From NCBI RefSeq assembly GCF_030719035.1, contig NZ_CP132203.1:558001-622000 (forward strand): a DNA stretch of 64,000 nucleotides, read 5' to 3'. The position numbers were made by a program, and so were the translations under genes. Origin of the DNA: Hahella sp. HNIBRBA332 (GTDB taxonomy: Bacteria; Pseudomonadota; Gammaproteobacteria; Pseudomonadales; Oleiphilaceae). Shown piece by piece: positions 53,540-62,302 of this stretch (within the stretch, counting starts at the first letter, position 1; each line of letters opens with the position of its first letter). Below the pieces are notes generated by a model, which was not told where the DNA came from, ran no database searches, and saw only the letters and a list, made by a program, of their open reading frames with translations.

Positions 53540-54130
53540 TTAGAACTCGTATTTCAGACCGGCGCTAAGCTGCATGGTGCGGATCGCAGTCTCCGTGTCG
53601 CGGTGAATGCGGCCGAACTCCAGAACGCCCCAGAGGTCGCCAGTGACCTTGATTTCCGTTCCTAGTGCGTAGCTGACGCTGAAGCTGCTGTCGGTGAGGT
53701 CTTCCGGAATGTTTTGATGAGCGTCTGGATCGTCTTTAGAGACCTTGCCCTTCATATGGGTGAATCCGAACAAGGCGTATACAGACAGATAATCCGTAGC
53801 CGGATACTGCGCGCCCATATACCAGCTGGCGAAGTAGTCCATACCGATATCCAGTCCCGGTTTTGCTTCCTCTTCATCCAGCCCCATGCCAGCGCGAAAC
53901 TCGGTTTTGACGTAGTCGGTCAGGTAGGAGCCATAGCTAAGCGTGACGCCTGTCGTGCTGGCGCTGTTGCTGCCGCCGACCCGTTTGAAATCGAACTGGG
54001 TGGCGCTCAGTCCGACATAAGATTTGCCTTCTTTTTCTCCCTCCGCGCGGCTGCCGGGGCTGGCCAGCAAAACCGCCAATACGGTGAGAACGGTTGTGAT
54101 CGAACGCGGATGACGAATGCGGCGCTTCAT
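53540..54130 (-). CDS. Small outer-membrane beta-barrel protein
   Basis: 196 residues. The signal peptide (1-29, core ITTVLTVLAVLLASPGSRA) is followed by alternating strands such as GVTLSYGSYLTDYVKTEFRAGMGL and YLSVYALFGFTHMKG, ending LSAGLKYEF with terminal phenylalanine, the outer-membrane insertion mark. It resembles the eight-stranded OmpA/OmpW-like barrels. The role is unknown. Confidence 0.85.
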   Translation of the reverse strand: MKRRIRHPRSITTVLTVLAVLLASPGSRAEGEKEGKSYVGLSATQFDFKRVGGSNSASTTGVTLSYGSYLTDYVKTEFRAGMGLDEEEAKPGLDIGMDYFASWYMGAQYPATDYLSVYALFGFTHMKGKVSKDDPDAHQNIPEDLTDSSFSVSYALGTEIKVTGDLWGVLEFGRIHRDTETAIRTMQLSAGLKYEF

Positions 54131-54272
54131 TATTATCTGCTTTCCATGAGTTATTTTTATCGGTGCGGCATGCGACCAGAGTAGAGGCGCAATAGGTTGG
54201 GATTGTGACTTAAGCGGTCAACGCAGTCACGGAAAAGCGTCACAAATCAATTTGCCGCCTTTGGGGAGGGGC

Positions 54273-54890
54273 CTAGAGCTCGGCGATGTCCTGCATCTTG
54301 GTCTGGATGACGCGGCGCAGCTCGCTTTTTTCGAATTCGCTGGCGCGATGAATGAGCGGCAGGCGCAAGCGATGTAGATGCAGACAGGGGATCTGGTCCT
54401 GGAAGGGCTTCAGGTCGCCTTTGACCAGGATGGGCAGAAAAGGGTCGGATTCCGTACGCATTTTATTAAGCACCTCCAGCGCTTTGCGCATAGCGACGGG
54501 CTTTGCCGGCGCTTCTGGGTCTTTGGGCTGTATCAGCATGAACATCCCTTTCTGTTTGATCAGCTCGCCGGGAATAATATGAAAGCCGGTGCGGGTGACG
54601 GCCTCTTCTTCAATATGGTTGAACGTGTCGTGAAAGGCGTAAGGATCGGGCAATATAACCAGATTACGGTTATAGTCTTCAGGGAAGTGCATGCTGTAAT
54701 TGGTATAGATTTGCCGTACGGAGCCTGAGAAGACGCAGAGTTTGTTCTCAAACTTCAAGACGAACTCCTGGGCTTTGCTGCGATCGGCGAGCAAGTCCAG
54801 GTCCCAGATCAGATCTGAGTTCACGTTGTTCGATATTTCCATGCGGGCGCGTTTAGTTGGCTGATAGGTCTGATTAAAGCGTGAAGACAC
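54273..54890 (-). CDS. Uncharacterised soluble protein
   Basis: 205 residues from GTG 54890, or 189 from ATG 54842; neither has a clear ribosome site. Not recognised. No signal or membrane segment. It looks like a mixed alpha/beta domain (QEFVLKFENKLCVFSGSVRQIYTNYSMHFPED) with a proline/alanine hinge and a C-terminal helical basic part (LHLHRLRLPLIHRASEFEKSELRRVIQTK). Codon use is like its neighbours. Divergent from the next gene. Confidence 0.65.
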   Translation of the reverse strand: MSSRFNQTYQPTKRARMEISNNVNSDLIWDLDLLADRSKAQEFVLKFENKLCVFSGSVRQIYTNYSMHFPEDYNRNLVILPDPYAFHDTFNHIEEEAVTRTGFHIIPGELIKQKGMFMLIQPKDPEAPAKPVAMRKALEVLNKMRTESDPFLPILVKGDLKPFQDQIPCLHLHRLRLPLIHRASEFEKSELRRVIQTKMQDIAEL

Positions 54891-55048
54891 TGGAAGTTAT
54901 CTGCAGTCCAGTAAAAACTTAGCAGTGAAGCGGGTAACCAACAAGCCACAAAGGTTTTCAGAAAGGTAATATATTGTTACTTAACTTCCGGCGAGCTTCG
55001 GCTTCCGATGAGCAAACCAATAAATTCAATAATAAAGGTGCAAGTGAA

Positions 55049-55588
55049 ATGAGTCAGGGAACTACCGGCAGTCTCTCCGCAATCTCCAAATCACAGGGGG
55101 CGGAGCTTATCCATCAGGATGGGGCGTTGATGCAGGCGCTGGGGCAGGCGTTTTTTGAAGTGCAGGCTCTGGAGCATGTGCTGGCCTGTTTATACGGCGC
55201 CAGCCCTCATGGACTGGGGGATACATGGAGTCGCGAATTGCGCAGAATGCTGTACACCGTAGAAAGCGGCGGTGTGGAAAAAACCGTGGAAGAGCTGATA
55301 TTTGATCTGGAGTTGCCGCAGGATCATTGGTTGCAATTGCAGCAGGCGTTGTATCTGCGCGAATGGGTGATCAGCGGTTTTTTCAGTGAGTTCGGCAGCC
55401 GCCTGCAGGTGCTGGAGACAGATGTTGGCGAAAAGCTGGTGGAGCGCATGCGCGCCGCTTCCGAAGAGATTTCCAAGGCGGTAATGGATTTGCAGGAGTT
55501 GGTGTTTCAGCGTGAGATGGACTGCGATGAGCCTATGTCGGAGCAAGTGCAGCGGGCGGCGCGGTTTTATTGGGTTGGAGCGGAGTAG
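55049..55588 (+). CDS. Uncharacterised helical protein
   Basis: 179 residues from ATG 55049 (AAGGTG upstream); the frame opens earlier at 54974 without support. Not recognised. Acidic and nearly all helical, with DGALMQALGQAFFEVQALEHVLACLYG and a coiled-coil-like LETDVGEKLVERMRAASEEISKAVMDLQELVF. No signal. Probably cytoplasmic and oligomeric. Convergent with the following gene. Confidence 0.7.
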   Translation: MSQGTTGSLSAISKSQGAELIHQDGALMQALGQAFFEVQALEHVLACLYGASPHGLGDTWSRELRRMLYTVESGGVEKTVEELIFDLELPQDHWLQLQQALYLREWVISGFFSEFGSRLQVLETDVGEKLVERMRAASEEISKAVMDLQELVFQREMDCDEPMSEQVQRAARFYWVGAE

Positions 55589-55611
55589 GGCGGCTGCGCC
55601 GCCCGGCATAT

Positions 55612-56106
55612 TCAGCGGAGGCGGCGGGTCAGTTCAGCCATGACGAAAACGTTGTTCTCCGCATTGAAGCCGGAAAGACCGTTTTCCAGCAGAATTTCCT
55701 GTCGCCTTTCGAGAAAGGTTTCAAAGTCCAGTTCCGGCAGAAAATCCGTGATCCGCGCCAGTTCAAAAGGCATGTCGGCGTCGAAGGCTTCGAACAGACG
55801 TTCCAGCAACTGGGCGTCAGGGTCGAGGCCGTCGACGTACACGGTGGCTTCCGCCAAGTCGCTGGACAGGGCGCGAATGACGTCTTTGCCGGTTTCGCCC
55901 TGCTCAAACAAATGTTCCCGGGATAAGCCGTGACTGTGCTGGTAGCCGAAGTCCCAATCCTCCCAGTCGTCCTCTGGAATGATCAACGCCTTTTGGATGG
56001 CTCCATCCGGGTCGGTCCAGGCGATACAGATAGGGTAGGCGTCGTCGTCCGGGCTGCTGGCTTCAATGTCCAGGAACAGGGCGTCTTCCAGATGTTTGCT
56101 TTTCAT
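55612..56106 (-). CDS. DEDD-exonuclease-like protein, probably degenerate
   Basis: 164 residues from ATG 56106 (a TTG at 56130 is possible). ALFLDIEASSPDDDAYPICIAW at the N-terminus is a DEDD exonuclease motif I (D-x-E) and VYVDGLDPDAQLLERLFEAF resembles motif II. Where motif III should give H-x4-D, the sequence reads GFNAENNVFVMAEL, so both key residues are replaced. It may bind nucleic acid without cutting it. Assignment is from pattern only. Confidence 0.6.
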   Translation of the reverse strand: MKSKHLEDALFLDIEASSPDDDAYPICIAWTDPDGAIQKALIIPEDDWEDWDFGYQHSHGLSREHLFEQGETGKDVIRALSSDLAEATVYVDGLDPDAQLLERLFEAFDADMPFELARITDFLPELDFETFLERRQEILLENGLSGFNAENNVFVMAELTRRLR

Positions 56107-56277
56107 AATCAGACTATTTGGGCTCGGCAAGTTATTGACATTTAATTATATTTGCTCAACCTTATTTCACCAAACAGACTTTGCAGGCGCCCGGGAGTCT
56201 GAATACGAGAAACGGCGTTGGGATCAGTTATCGAGAGATTCTGACGACTTGAGTCGTATTTTGTCCGTTTTATAGCT

Positions 56278-59200
56278 ATGGATATATTAATGAAATCCTG
56301 TCTAGTCGCATGTTTTTTCCTTCTTTTTTGCATTTCCCCGGCTCAGGCCGCCTCTCCGGATATCCCACAGCAACTCGCCGACTGGTCCGGCTGGGTGTTG
56401 CACGACCATATTGATAAAGACTGTACCCCTGCGCATGACGGGGGCGGTGCGAAAGTGTGCCTCTGGCTTGGCGCACTGGAGCTGGATCTGGAGATGAAGC
56501 GGCTGGACTTCCGTTTTCAGGCGGAAAGTCAGTATGAGGGGTGGCTGTCGCTGCCGGGCTCCGTGCAATTCTGGCCTCACGAAGTGAAGCTGTCCGGTAA
56601 TCGGGTGGCGGTCATAAATATGGACGGTGTGCCTTCGATCTGGCTTCAGCCCGGAAGTTATCGGGTGCAGGGGCGCATCAGCTGGGAGCAGTTACCGCAA
56701 AGCGTTCCATTGCCCAAGTCATTCGCCATGACCAGATTGGCCGCCGTGGCCGCGCTGGAAGGGCGGGCGTATGTGGACAGCGGTTCCGCGCTATGGCTGG
56801 TGCGTGATCAACTGCAGGCGAATCTGCAGCCGGATTCTTTGAAAATCAACGTGTTCCGCAAGCTGATCGATGATGAGCCAAAGCTGCTGGAGACGCGTTT
56901 GCAGCTGGATGTTTCTGGCGGGGAGCGGGAAGAAGTGCTGGGCGGCTTTCGCTTGTCCGGCTGGGAGCAGATTTCACTGACCAGCAACTTACCAGCGCGA
57001 GTTGAAAAGGATGGTCGTCTGCGGATTCAAGTGCGCCCAGGCTCCTGGACGCTGGTGGCGCGTTTTCGCCAGACCAATCGTACGGATGCTTTCTCTATGG
57101 AGCCTGAGCCAGGAGGCGTCTGGCCTGAATCGGAATTGTGGGTGGTGGAGACGCAGCCTCAGTTACGTCGTGTGGAAATAGAAGGGCGCGTTGTTGATCC
57201 GCAGCAGACTCTGTTGCCCCAGGAGTGGCGGACATTGCCGGCGTTTCGGGTGGCGGAAGGTTCGCCTCTGGATTTGAAGGAAATTGAGCGGGGCCTCACA
57301 TCTCTGGCGGGTAATCGTATTCGGCAGCATACCCAGGGCTGGCTGGCGTTCGATCAAAGTCGCTGGATCTGGCGCGATCGTCTGACGGGTGAAATGTCGC
57401 AGGGGTGGCGTTTGGAGCAAGGCGCGCCTTATGAGTTAGGGAAGGTGGATCTGTCAGGGCGGGCGCAATTGGTCACACAGTCGCGTCAGGACTCCAATCG
57501 GGGCGTGGAAGTACGGCGCGCCGACCTCGACATGACGGCGGTCAGTAGTTCGCCGGTAGAGCGTGAGGCCGCCGCGTTTGTGATTCCCGCCAGCGGCTGG
57601 CGCGATGGCGGCGGCAGTCTGAATCTTGAGAATGTCTCCAGCGACGTCAATTTACCGCCGGGTTGGTGGCCTTTGGCCGCTTCCGGCGTGGACCGCAGTG
57701 CGGGAACCTGGTTTGACCGATGGTCTTTGTGGGATTTATTCCTGCTGCTGTTGATAACCGCAGCGGTGGCGCGTTTGGAAGGCGTCGTGTGGGGAGGGGT
57801 GACGGTAGTGGCGCTGGGATTCGCCTATCACGAAATCTATGCGCCGGTGGCGGTGTGGTTGCTGTTGATTATCCCCAATGCGTTACTGCGCGTGGTTCGT
57901 CCCGGCTGGATGTTGAAACTGGTTACCGGCTGGCGTTGGGGAGCATTGCTGATATTGGCGGGTATGCTGCTGAACTATGGTGTGGCCCAGGTGCGTATGG
58001 CGATATATCCGCAGTTGGAGCGTGACTCCGGTGTAGTTTACTCGGCAGATCATGCAACGATGGGGCGTGAGGTGGATGCGGAAGAGGATATGCAGAGCGC
58101 TTATATGTTGCAGGAATCAATGGAGCCCGCGCCGCCTGCGCTGATGAGCGCGCCAATGTCTTTGAGGGAAAAGCAGCCTGAAGATGTGGCGCCGGAGGCT
58201 CCTGCGCCAACTGGGCCAGGGGTGCCGGACTGGAGTTGGAAAAAAGTGAATCTTACCTGGCAGGGGCCGCTGAGCGGTGATGAAAACGCCAAGTTGTATG
58301 TATTGAGCCCCATGCAAACAGGGTTCGCGCGTATTGTCCATTTTGCGCTGCTGGTGGTGCTGTTGGCTTGCCTGGTAGGGCGGCGTGGCGGGCGCAACGA
58401 CAAGGGGGATGACTCGCCGCAACCTGGCGTCACCACTAAGCTGGCGGGATTGGCGCTGCTGGCTCCTCTTGCGCTGATGGCTCCGGCGGAGCGGGCGCAC
58501 GCCGATACTGGTTATCCCAGTCCGGAAATGTTGCAAGCGCTGGAGCAACGTTTGACTGCGCCGCCGGCCTGTGCTCCCCGCTGCGTGGATGTTAATTCCG
58601 CCAACCTGATTCTGGATGGTTACAGTCTGACATTGTCGCTGGAAGTCAGTTCGTTGCAGCCGATTGCTTTGCCGATTCCAGCTCGCGCCGGTTTCTGGCG
58701 GCCTGAGAATGTGTTTGTCAACGGGAAGCGCTGGGATCGTTGGAGCGCTGGGGACGATGGCGTCTGGCGTATTCCGCTGGAAGCCGGCGTGCAGGAAGTG
58801 GTGTTGGAAGGCAGCGTGCGGGAAGTGGATCAGTTTCAGCTGGCGTTTCCTCTGCGGCCTCATCGATTTTCGGCGAAAGTGGCGGATTGGTCGATGTCCG
58901 GCGCGGGTAGCAATGAGCTGCTGAGCTCCAATATCAAGTTTGAGCGCACCAGCATCAGTCAGCGCAGCTCAGAGTCGCGACAATCTTTGTTCCAGGAGCC
59001 GGCGCCCGCCTTCGTCAAGGTCTATCGGGAGCTGGACCTGGGGCTGAAGTGGCGTGTGCGTACTCGGGTGGAGCGGGTGGCGCCGTTGCGGGGCTCCATT
59101 TCGGCCAGTATTCCGCTGCTGATGGGAGAGTCGGTGACTTCGGGGGATATCGACGTCAGTAATCAGCGGGCGTTGGTGACCCTGGATGATCGTCAGGACA

Positions 59201-60426
59201 GTCTGGAATGGGTGTCCAACTTGAGCTTCCGTCAGCGTATCGAGCTGCTGGCGCCGACCAATAGCGCCTGGAGTGAGCACTGGTCGATTCTGGTGGGGCC
59301 GCAGTGGAGTTTTGAATACACTGGGCCGGTGCCTTATGAAATTATTCAGTCTGGTTACTGGCGGCCAAAGTGGCGGCCTCAGCCGGGAGATTCCCTGTTC
59401 TTGTCCGTTTCGCCCAATAAGGCGGTTGAAGGCCGCATGTTGACGGTGGATAGCCTGAATCTGAGTCAGAAAGTGGGCGGCAAGCAGTTGCAATATACGG
59501 CGGATATTCGCCTGCGCACCTCGCGAACCCAGCGCTATAGCTTTGATTTGCCGGATGGCGCAGTCCTGGATGCAGTGGAGCTGGATGGAAGAAATGTCGC
59601 CCGCGGCGAAGAAAACAATCGGGTGGATGTAGTGCTCGGTTATGGCGAGCAATTCTTGCGCATACGCTGGCATGAGGAGGCGCAAGGAACACAATGGCGT
59701 TATCAGACGCCGGCTCTGCAGTTACCGGCTCCGGTCAGCAACGTGCAGCTCCAGATTCAGTTGCCGGATCGCCTGTGGCCGTTATGGGTGGGTGGTCCGC
59801 AAATGGGACCGGCCATATTGTTCTGGGGTGTGCTGGCGGTAATGTTGCTGTTGGCGTCTGTGTTGGGTTGGCATGGCGGCAATCCGCTGGGCGTGGGGCG
59901 TTGGGCGGTGCTGGCGGCCGGAGCGGCTTTGGGCTGGGTGCAGGGATTGCTGGTGCTGGCGGTGTGGTTTTACGCATTCAATTACCGTTATGAGCTGGCC
60001 CGCGGTCTGCCGCGTTGGGGGCGCAGATTGTTTAGCGCGTTGCTGGTGTTGCTGACGCTGGCTGTGCTGGGGTGGGTAATCGCCAGTATTCCCAAGGGGT
60101 TGATCGGGCAACCTGCGGATTATGTCGCCGGCAACGGTTCTTTTGCGGGGCAGTTGCGTTGGTATCAGGATGCGGCGACGGGAGAATTGCCAACGGCGTC
60201 AGTATGGACGGTTCCCGTGCTGTTCTATCGGGTGGCGATGTTGGTTTGGTCGTTGTGGCTGGCTTTCGCCATGATCAACTGGTTGCGCTGGGCCTGGGAA
60301 AAGTTCTCTGAGCGTCTGCCGGAGGCGCCGGTCAAGCCTGGGCGCAAGGATAAGAAAGCGAGTGCGGGGAAAGCAGATGAGAATTCTTCGCAAAACCAAC
60401 TGGCCAAGCCGGAATCTCCCGTATAG
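56278..60426 (+). CDS. Giant membrane protein with two related halves
   Basis: 1382 residues, family not recognised. The first half: signal peptide (about 1-24), a beta-rich periplasmic part (about 25-470), membrane helices (about 484-565) and a further helix (about 685-702). The second half: a signal-peptide-like segment LAGLALLAPLALMAPAERAHA (about 720-741), another beta-rich part (about 742-1170) and a membrane C-terminus (about 1177-1240, 1255-1275, 1310-1335). The two beta parts align: two cysteines, then FWP...V...G.R...DGV..I.L..G...V.G, then V(F/Y)R(K/E)L, TR, FRQ and W-x-E-x-W. This suggests internal duplication or fusion of paralogues. The start may be ATG 56278 or 56290. The tail is charged. 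No enzyme motif is seen. Confidence 0.75.
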   Translation: MDILMKSCLVACFFLLFCISPAQAASPDIPQQLADWSGWVLHDHIDKDCTPAHDGGGAKVCLWLGALELDLEMKRLDFRFQAESQYEGWLSLPGSVQFWPHEVKLSGNRVAVINMDGVPSIWLQPGSYRVQGRISWEQLPQSVPLPKSFAMTRLAAVAALEGRAYVDSGSALWLVRDQLQANLQPDSLKINVFRKLIDDEPKLLETRLQLDVSGGEREEVLGGFRLSGWEQISLTSNLPARVEKDGRLRIQVRPGSWTLVARFRQTNRTDAFSMEPEPGGVWPESELWVVETQPQLRRVEIEGRVVDPQQTLLPQEWRTLPAFRVAEGSPLDLKEIERGLTSLAGNRIRQHTQGWLAFDQSRWIWRDRLTGEMSQGWRLEQGAPYELGKVDLSGRAQLVTQSRQDSNRGVEVRRADLDMTAVSSSPVEREAAAFVIPASGWRDGGGSLNLENVSSDVNLPPGWWPLAASGVDRSAGTWFDRWSLWDLFLLLLITAAVARLEGVVWGGVTVVALGFAYHEIYAPVAVWLLLIIPNALLRVVRPGWMLKLVTGWRWGALLILAGMLLNYGVAQVRMAIYPQLERDSGVVYSADHATMGREVDAEEDMQSAYMLQESMEPAPPALMSAPMSLREKQPEDVAPEAPAPTGPGVPDWSWKKVNLTWQGPLSGDENAKLYVLSPMQTGFARIVHFALLVVLLACLVGRRGGRNDKGDDSPQPGVTTKLAGLALLAPLALMAPAERAHADTGYPSPEMLQALEQRLTAPPACAPRCVDVNSANLILDGYSLTLSLEVSSLQPIALPIPARAGFWRPENVFVNGKRWDRWSAGDDGVWRIPLEAGVQEVVLEGSVREVDQFQLAFPLRPHRFSAKVADWSMSGAGSNELLSSNIKFERTSISQRSSESRQSLFQEPAPAFVKVYRELDLGLKWRVRTRVERVAPLRGSISASIPLLMGESVTSGDIDVSNQRALVTLDDRQDSLEWVSNLSFRQRIELLAPTNSAWSEHWSILVGPQWSFEYTGPVPYEIIQSGYWRPKWRPQPGDSLFLSVSPNKAVEGRMLTVDSLNLSQKVGGKQLQYTADIRLRTSRTQRYSFDLPDGAVLDAVELDGRNVARGEENNRVDVVLGYGEQFLRIRWHEEAQGTQWRYQTPALQLPAPVSNVQLQIQLPDRLWPLWVGGPQMGPAILFWGVLAVMLLLASVLGWHGGNPLGVGRWAVLAAGAALGWVQGLLVLAVWFYAFNYRYELARGLPRWGRRLFSALLVLLTLAVLGWVIASIPKGLIGQPADYVAGNGSFAGQLRWYQDAATGELPTASVWTVPVLFYRVAMLVWSLWLAFAMINWLRWAWEKFSERLPEAPVKPGRKDKKASAGKADENSSQNQLAKPESPV

Positions 60427-60508
60427 GCTATGTGCAGTGTTTACGGTCGCTGTTGGTCCTGTGTCGACAGCCGTATAGAGTCGGATAACGCGGTTACTTG
60501 AGTGAAGT

Positions 60509-61813
60509 ATGAAAAAAGAAGAGTTTAATGAAGGATTATTGGCGTTTCTGAACGCCTCGCCGACCCCTTTTCATGCGGTCGCCAATATGGTGGAAATGCT
60601 GGAAAAGGCTGGCTTCAGGCGTTTGCATGAAGAATATGAATGGTCGTTGCAGGCCAATGAGCGTTACTTTATTACGCGTAACGGTTCCTCACTGATCGCA
60701 TTCAGCGGCGCGCAAGGACCGCTGGAAGTCAGCGGCGCAAGAATGTTCGGCGCGCACACCGACAGTCCCTGTCTGAAAATTAAACCCAACCCGGAATTAC
60801 TGCGCAAAGGCTATTATCAGCTGGGCGTCGAGGTGTACGGCGGCGTTTTGCTAAACCCCTGGTTTGATCGTGAACTATCACTTGCGGGGCGGGTGACTTA
60901 CCTGGGCAGCACAGGGGAAGTGAAAAGCACGCTGATCAATTGGGTGCGCCCGATCGCAATGATCCCCAGTCTGGCGATTCACTTGGATCGGGAAGTCAAC
61001 AACAACCGCTCGATCAATCCTCAGAAAGACCTGCCGGCGGTATTGATGCAATGTAGCGCTGACAGTCCACCAGAGTTCCGTGGCCTGTTGCTGGAGCAAA
61101 TCAAACAAGAGCATCCCACATTAGATGTGGAGCGTGTGCTGGATTATGAGCTGTGCCTGTATGACACCCAGCCTGCCAATATTCATGGCCTGCAAAACGA
61201 ATTCCTCAGTTCAGCGCGTCTGGATAACCTGCTGAGTTGCTATATCGGCCTGCAGGCGATGTTGGATGCGGGTTCCAGTCAGCCTTGTTTCCTGGTCTTC
61301 AATGATCATGAAGAAGTGGGCAGCGTGTCCGCAGAAGGCGCGCAAGGACCTTTCCTGCGCTCAGTGCTGCTGCGGATTACGGAAGATGAAACGCGTTTGA
61401 GTCAGATGATCAGCCGATCCATGATGTTCTCCGCCGACAACGCCCACGGCGTACATCCCAATTATGCGGATCGTCATGATGAAAACCATGGGCCTTTGCT
61501 GAACAATGGGCCGGTCATCAAGGTGAATTCAAATCAGCGCTACGCCACCAACAGCATCACCAGTTCGTTCTACCGTCGTCTCAGTGAGGAACTGAATCTG
61601 CCTTATCAGGTGTTTGTGGTGCGGACGGATATGGCGTGCGGCAGCACCATCGGACCGCTCACGGCGGCGGAGTTGGGAGTCAAAACGCTCGATATTGGCG
61701 TGCCGCAGTTTGCGATGCATTCCATCAGGGAAACCTGTGGTAGCGCTGATCCGCTGACGCTATATGAAGTCAGCAAATTATTCTTTAATACGGCGACGCT
61801 TCCGCAGGCGTGA
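60509..61813 (+). CDS. apeB: M18 family aminopeptidase
   Basis: A 434-residue zinc aminopeptidase of the aspartyl-aminopeptidase family; it removes N-terminal residues (often acidic or neutral) in the cytoplasm and forms dodecamers. Metal ligands are seen in MFGAHTDSPCLKIK (H, D), FNDHEEVGSVSAEGAQG (D, E-E) and DNAHGVHPNYADRHDENHGP (D, H). It is of full length. It is 82 bases after the giant membrane protein gene. Confidence 0.95.
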   Translation: MKKEEFNEGLLAFLNASPTPFHAVANMVEMLEKAGFRRLHEEYEWSLQANERYFITRNGSSLIAFSGAQGPLEVSGARMFGAHTDSPCLKIKPNPELLRKGYYQLGVEVYGGVLLNPWFDRELSLAGRVTYLGSTGEVKSTLINWVRPIAMIPSLAIHLDREVNNNRSINPQKDLPAVLMQCSADSPPEFRGLLLEQIKQEHPTLDVERVLDYELCLYDTQPANIHGLQNEFLSSARLDNLLSCYIGLQAMLDAGSSQPCFLVFNDHEEVGSVSAEGAQGPFLRSVLLRITEDETRLSQMISRSMMFSADNAHGVHPNYADRHDENHGPLLNNGPVIKVNSNQRYATNSITSSFYRRLSEELNLPYQVFVVRTDMACGSTIGPLTAAELGVKTLDIGVPQFAMHSIRETCGSADPLTLYEVSKLFFNTATLPQA

Positions 61814-62013
61814 CGCGATCAAGGCCAGGGCAGGCGAGATAGTCCAGGGACGGGCTCACTTGTGCAAAGAGGTGTGTGCTTAAGGGGGCGTATAGAAAGA
61901 TACCGGCATGTCGCGGCTTTTGTGGTGAAAAAGCACGAAGAAGCGAACGATCAAAGGCTAAATATGAGTTTTAATTTTGGATAGAGAAAAACAAGAAGGG
62001 AGGTGAAAAAAAG

Positions 62014-62090
62014 TGGTCGGGGTAGAGAGATTCGAACTCCCGACATCCTGCTCCCAAAGCAGGCGCGCTACCAGACTGCGCTATACCCCG
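62014..62090 (-). tRNA. tRNA-Pro (TGG)
   Basis: 77 bases with encoded CCA. The anticodon loop TTTGGGA gives TGG; the acceptor stem CGGGGTA/TACCCCG and T-arm GGAGTTCGAATCTC are intact. It is downstream of tRNA-Asn on the same strand. Confidence 0.97.
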
Positions 62091-62115
62091 AATGATCTTT
62101 ACGATCCGAAAAGAT

Positions 62116-62191
62116 TGGCTCCCCGAGCTGGACTCGAACCAGCGACCCAATGATTAACAGTCATTTGCTCTACCAACTGAGCTATCGGGGA
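62116..62191 (-). tRNA. tRNA-Asn (GTT), second copy
   Basis: 76 bases, encoded CCA, anticodon GTT. It has a full Watson-Crick acceptor stem (C at position 5, versus T in the copy at 40695-40770). It leads a two-tRNA transcript with tRNA-Pro. Confidence 0.97.
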
Positions 62192-62211
62192 ACGTCATTT
62201 TCGAGGCCGCA

Positions 62212-62240
62212 ATAATAATGACATGGGACTATCTCGTCAA
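62212..62240 (-). promoter_or_regulatory. Promoter of the tRNA-Asn/tRNA-Pro unit
   Basis: On the minus strand TTGACG (62240-62235), 17-base spacer, TATTAT (62217-62212), about 20 bases before the tRNA. It has the same -10 as the other tRNA-Asn promoter. Confidence 0.75.
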
Positions 62241-62302
62241 CCTTTTCTATTATTAAAAAACGAAGGAAGTTGAAAAAAATTTTAAATCGGTGGGGAGAGG
62301 CT

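Noticed and set aside
40695..62191. tRNA genes as integration sites of a genomic island
   Set aside because: The two tRNA-Asn copies are 21 kb apart in the same orientation, but the genes between are core (uvrB, pyrD, rlmKL, rmf) and there is no integrase, so the repeat is just two tRNA genes.
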